Shown: piece by piece, positions 63,201 to 64,000 of the stretch
Layout of the letters: each line of letters begins with the position of its first letter
Numbering within the stretch: position 1 is the first letter of the stretch
NCBI GenBank assembly: GCA_013396915.1
Contig: VWZL01002049.1
Span: forward strand, 520,020 to 584,019
Direction of reading: 5' to 3'
DNA from: Stercorarius parasiticus
Lineage: Eukaryota > Chordata > Aves > Charadriiformes > Stercorariidae
DNA length: 64,000 nt
Position numbers and translations under genes: made by a program
Notes under the pieces: generated by a model
What the model saw: the letters and a program-made list of their open reading frames with translations, nothing else
What the model was told of the DNA's origin: nothing
Database searches by the model: none

Positions 63201-64000
63201 TGAAATCACAACTCCATCCAAGTTGTATGCCCTACTAATAAAAAGAAATGGGCACTGACTTCAACTCAGTCACTTCTATATTTGCTCTATCTCTGAGTAC
63301 CTTACTTAGCAATTCAGTGTTGAGAACACTACTTCAAAAAGTTTACATGTTCCTTTTATATTCTCCAATTGCAACAGTTTCTTGAAAAGCTTATTTCAAA
63401 ACAGAACTGCTTCCATTATTGCATTCTATTTAACCAGAATATCTGCATTTGTGGGGAAAAAAAAGTGTTTTAGAATCTTAAAAAAAATCAAAATTATTTC
63501 AAAAAGAAATATTATGCATGTAAGTACTGACAGCAAGAATTGACTCCTTACAACTGTCATGATTCTTTTTATTGCTCTATTTAAAAAAATACTAAAAGCT
63601 GGTACATATTTTTTTCAGAAGCAACAAACACGACAACAGTCAAACATCTGAAAGTAGGTCCTGTGCCTGCAGCCAATTTGAGAAACGTGAGGTATAATGC
63701 AACCTTGTTACCTACATGCATTTTCAAAGTAATTATTCCCAAAGCAGATTTGCATTTAATCATGGCTGACAGGCTTCCCATGATAATAAGCTTCAGGCAA
63801 TTTATGAAAGAAACTCAGCCATTCTGCTTTAACATGTACCAAAGATAAGGAGGATTAGGAACCAGAGGAGAATATTTCCCTCAATGGTGTTATATTGCAC
63901 AGATAATTAAACCTGACAGGTTTCTCTGTCTTTATCCACTGACATTAAGGTTTATAGCCAAACTTGCAGGCAAGGATGCTCAAATCGGAGGCTTCTACGT
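57269..64000. other. Non-coding stretch to the window end, no gene recognised
   Basis: Unique-looking AT-rich DNA with a small perfect hairpin at 59865-59889. Open frames are at most 107 codons and show no domain. The right edge shows no recognised feature. Confidence 0.55.
59865..59889. repeat. Perfect 9-bp hairpin
   Basis: ttacactct (59865-59873), a 7-base loop tatttat, then agagtgtaa (59881-59889). Function unknown. Confidence 0.8.

Noticed and set aside
1..64000. CRISPR arrays, operons, tRNA and rRNA genes
   Set aside because: No regularly spaced repeats, no prokaryotic gene organisation and no recognisable cloverleaf or rRNA sequence seen by eye; a tRNAscan or Rfam search was not possible.

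Overview
The window looks like non-coding vertebrate DNA, most likely from a bird. The base composition is AT-rich and no long multi-exon or continuous gene is visible. Interspersed repeats are CR1 LINEs (antisense, 5'-truncated, one with the avian-style 3' end carrying a short octamer-like tail), several much older CR1/L3-like 3' ends, and one probable ERVL-type solo LTR. Nothing bacterial, phage-like or CRISPR-like is present. The likeliest setting is a large intron or a gene desert; which one cannot be decided from the sequence alone.

Layout. 1-1145: old CR1 on the minus strand with decayed reverse transcriptase, running off the left edge. 1146-9102: unique AT-rich DNA with a 25-nt micro-exon-like segment at 6836-6860. 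9103-9627: probable solo LTR on the plus strand (CCAAT and TATA boxes visible). 9685-9935: assembly gap flanked by poly-T. 9936-12982: unique DNA with a 30-bp tandem duplication. 12983-13044: 3' tip of a plus-strand CR1. 13045-31678: unique DNA with a T25 tract, a TAATC pentamer array, a paired inverted octamer element near 18.05 kb and a perfect 13-bp hairpin near 28.97 kb. 31679-32287: a minus-strand frame with no stop for 202 codons. 32288-39879: unique DNA with a 21-bp tandem duplication. 39880-40800 and 45725-45960: ancient CR1/L3-like 3' ends on the minus strand. 47.0-49.1 kb: a higher-GC stretch with a CpG-enriched patch, several plus-strand open frames and three good splice donors, the best candidate for an unannotated transcription unit. 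56510-57268: the youngest CR1 copy, minus strand, with 180 intact codons of ORF2 C-terminus. 57269-64000: unique DNA.

No set of genes working together can be described. The candidate exons and the 202-codon frame are inferences that need homology or transcript support. I did not find a convincing new biological system. The items most worth testing are the 47-49 kb locus, the 32 kb open frame, the 6.84 kb micro-exon and the inverted octamer pair at 18.05 kb.
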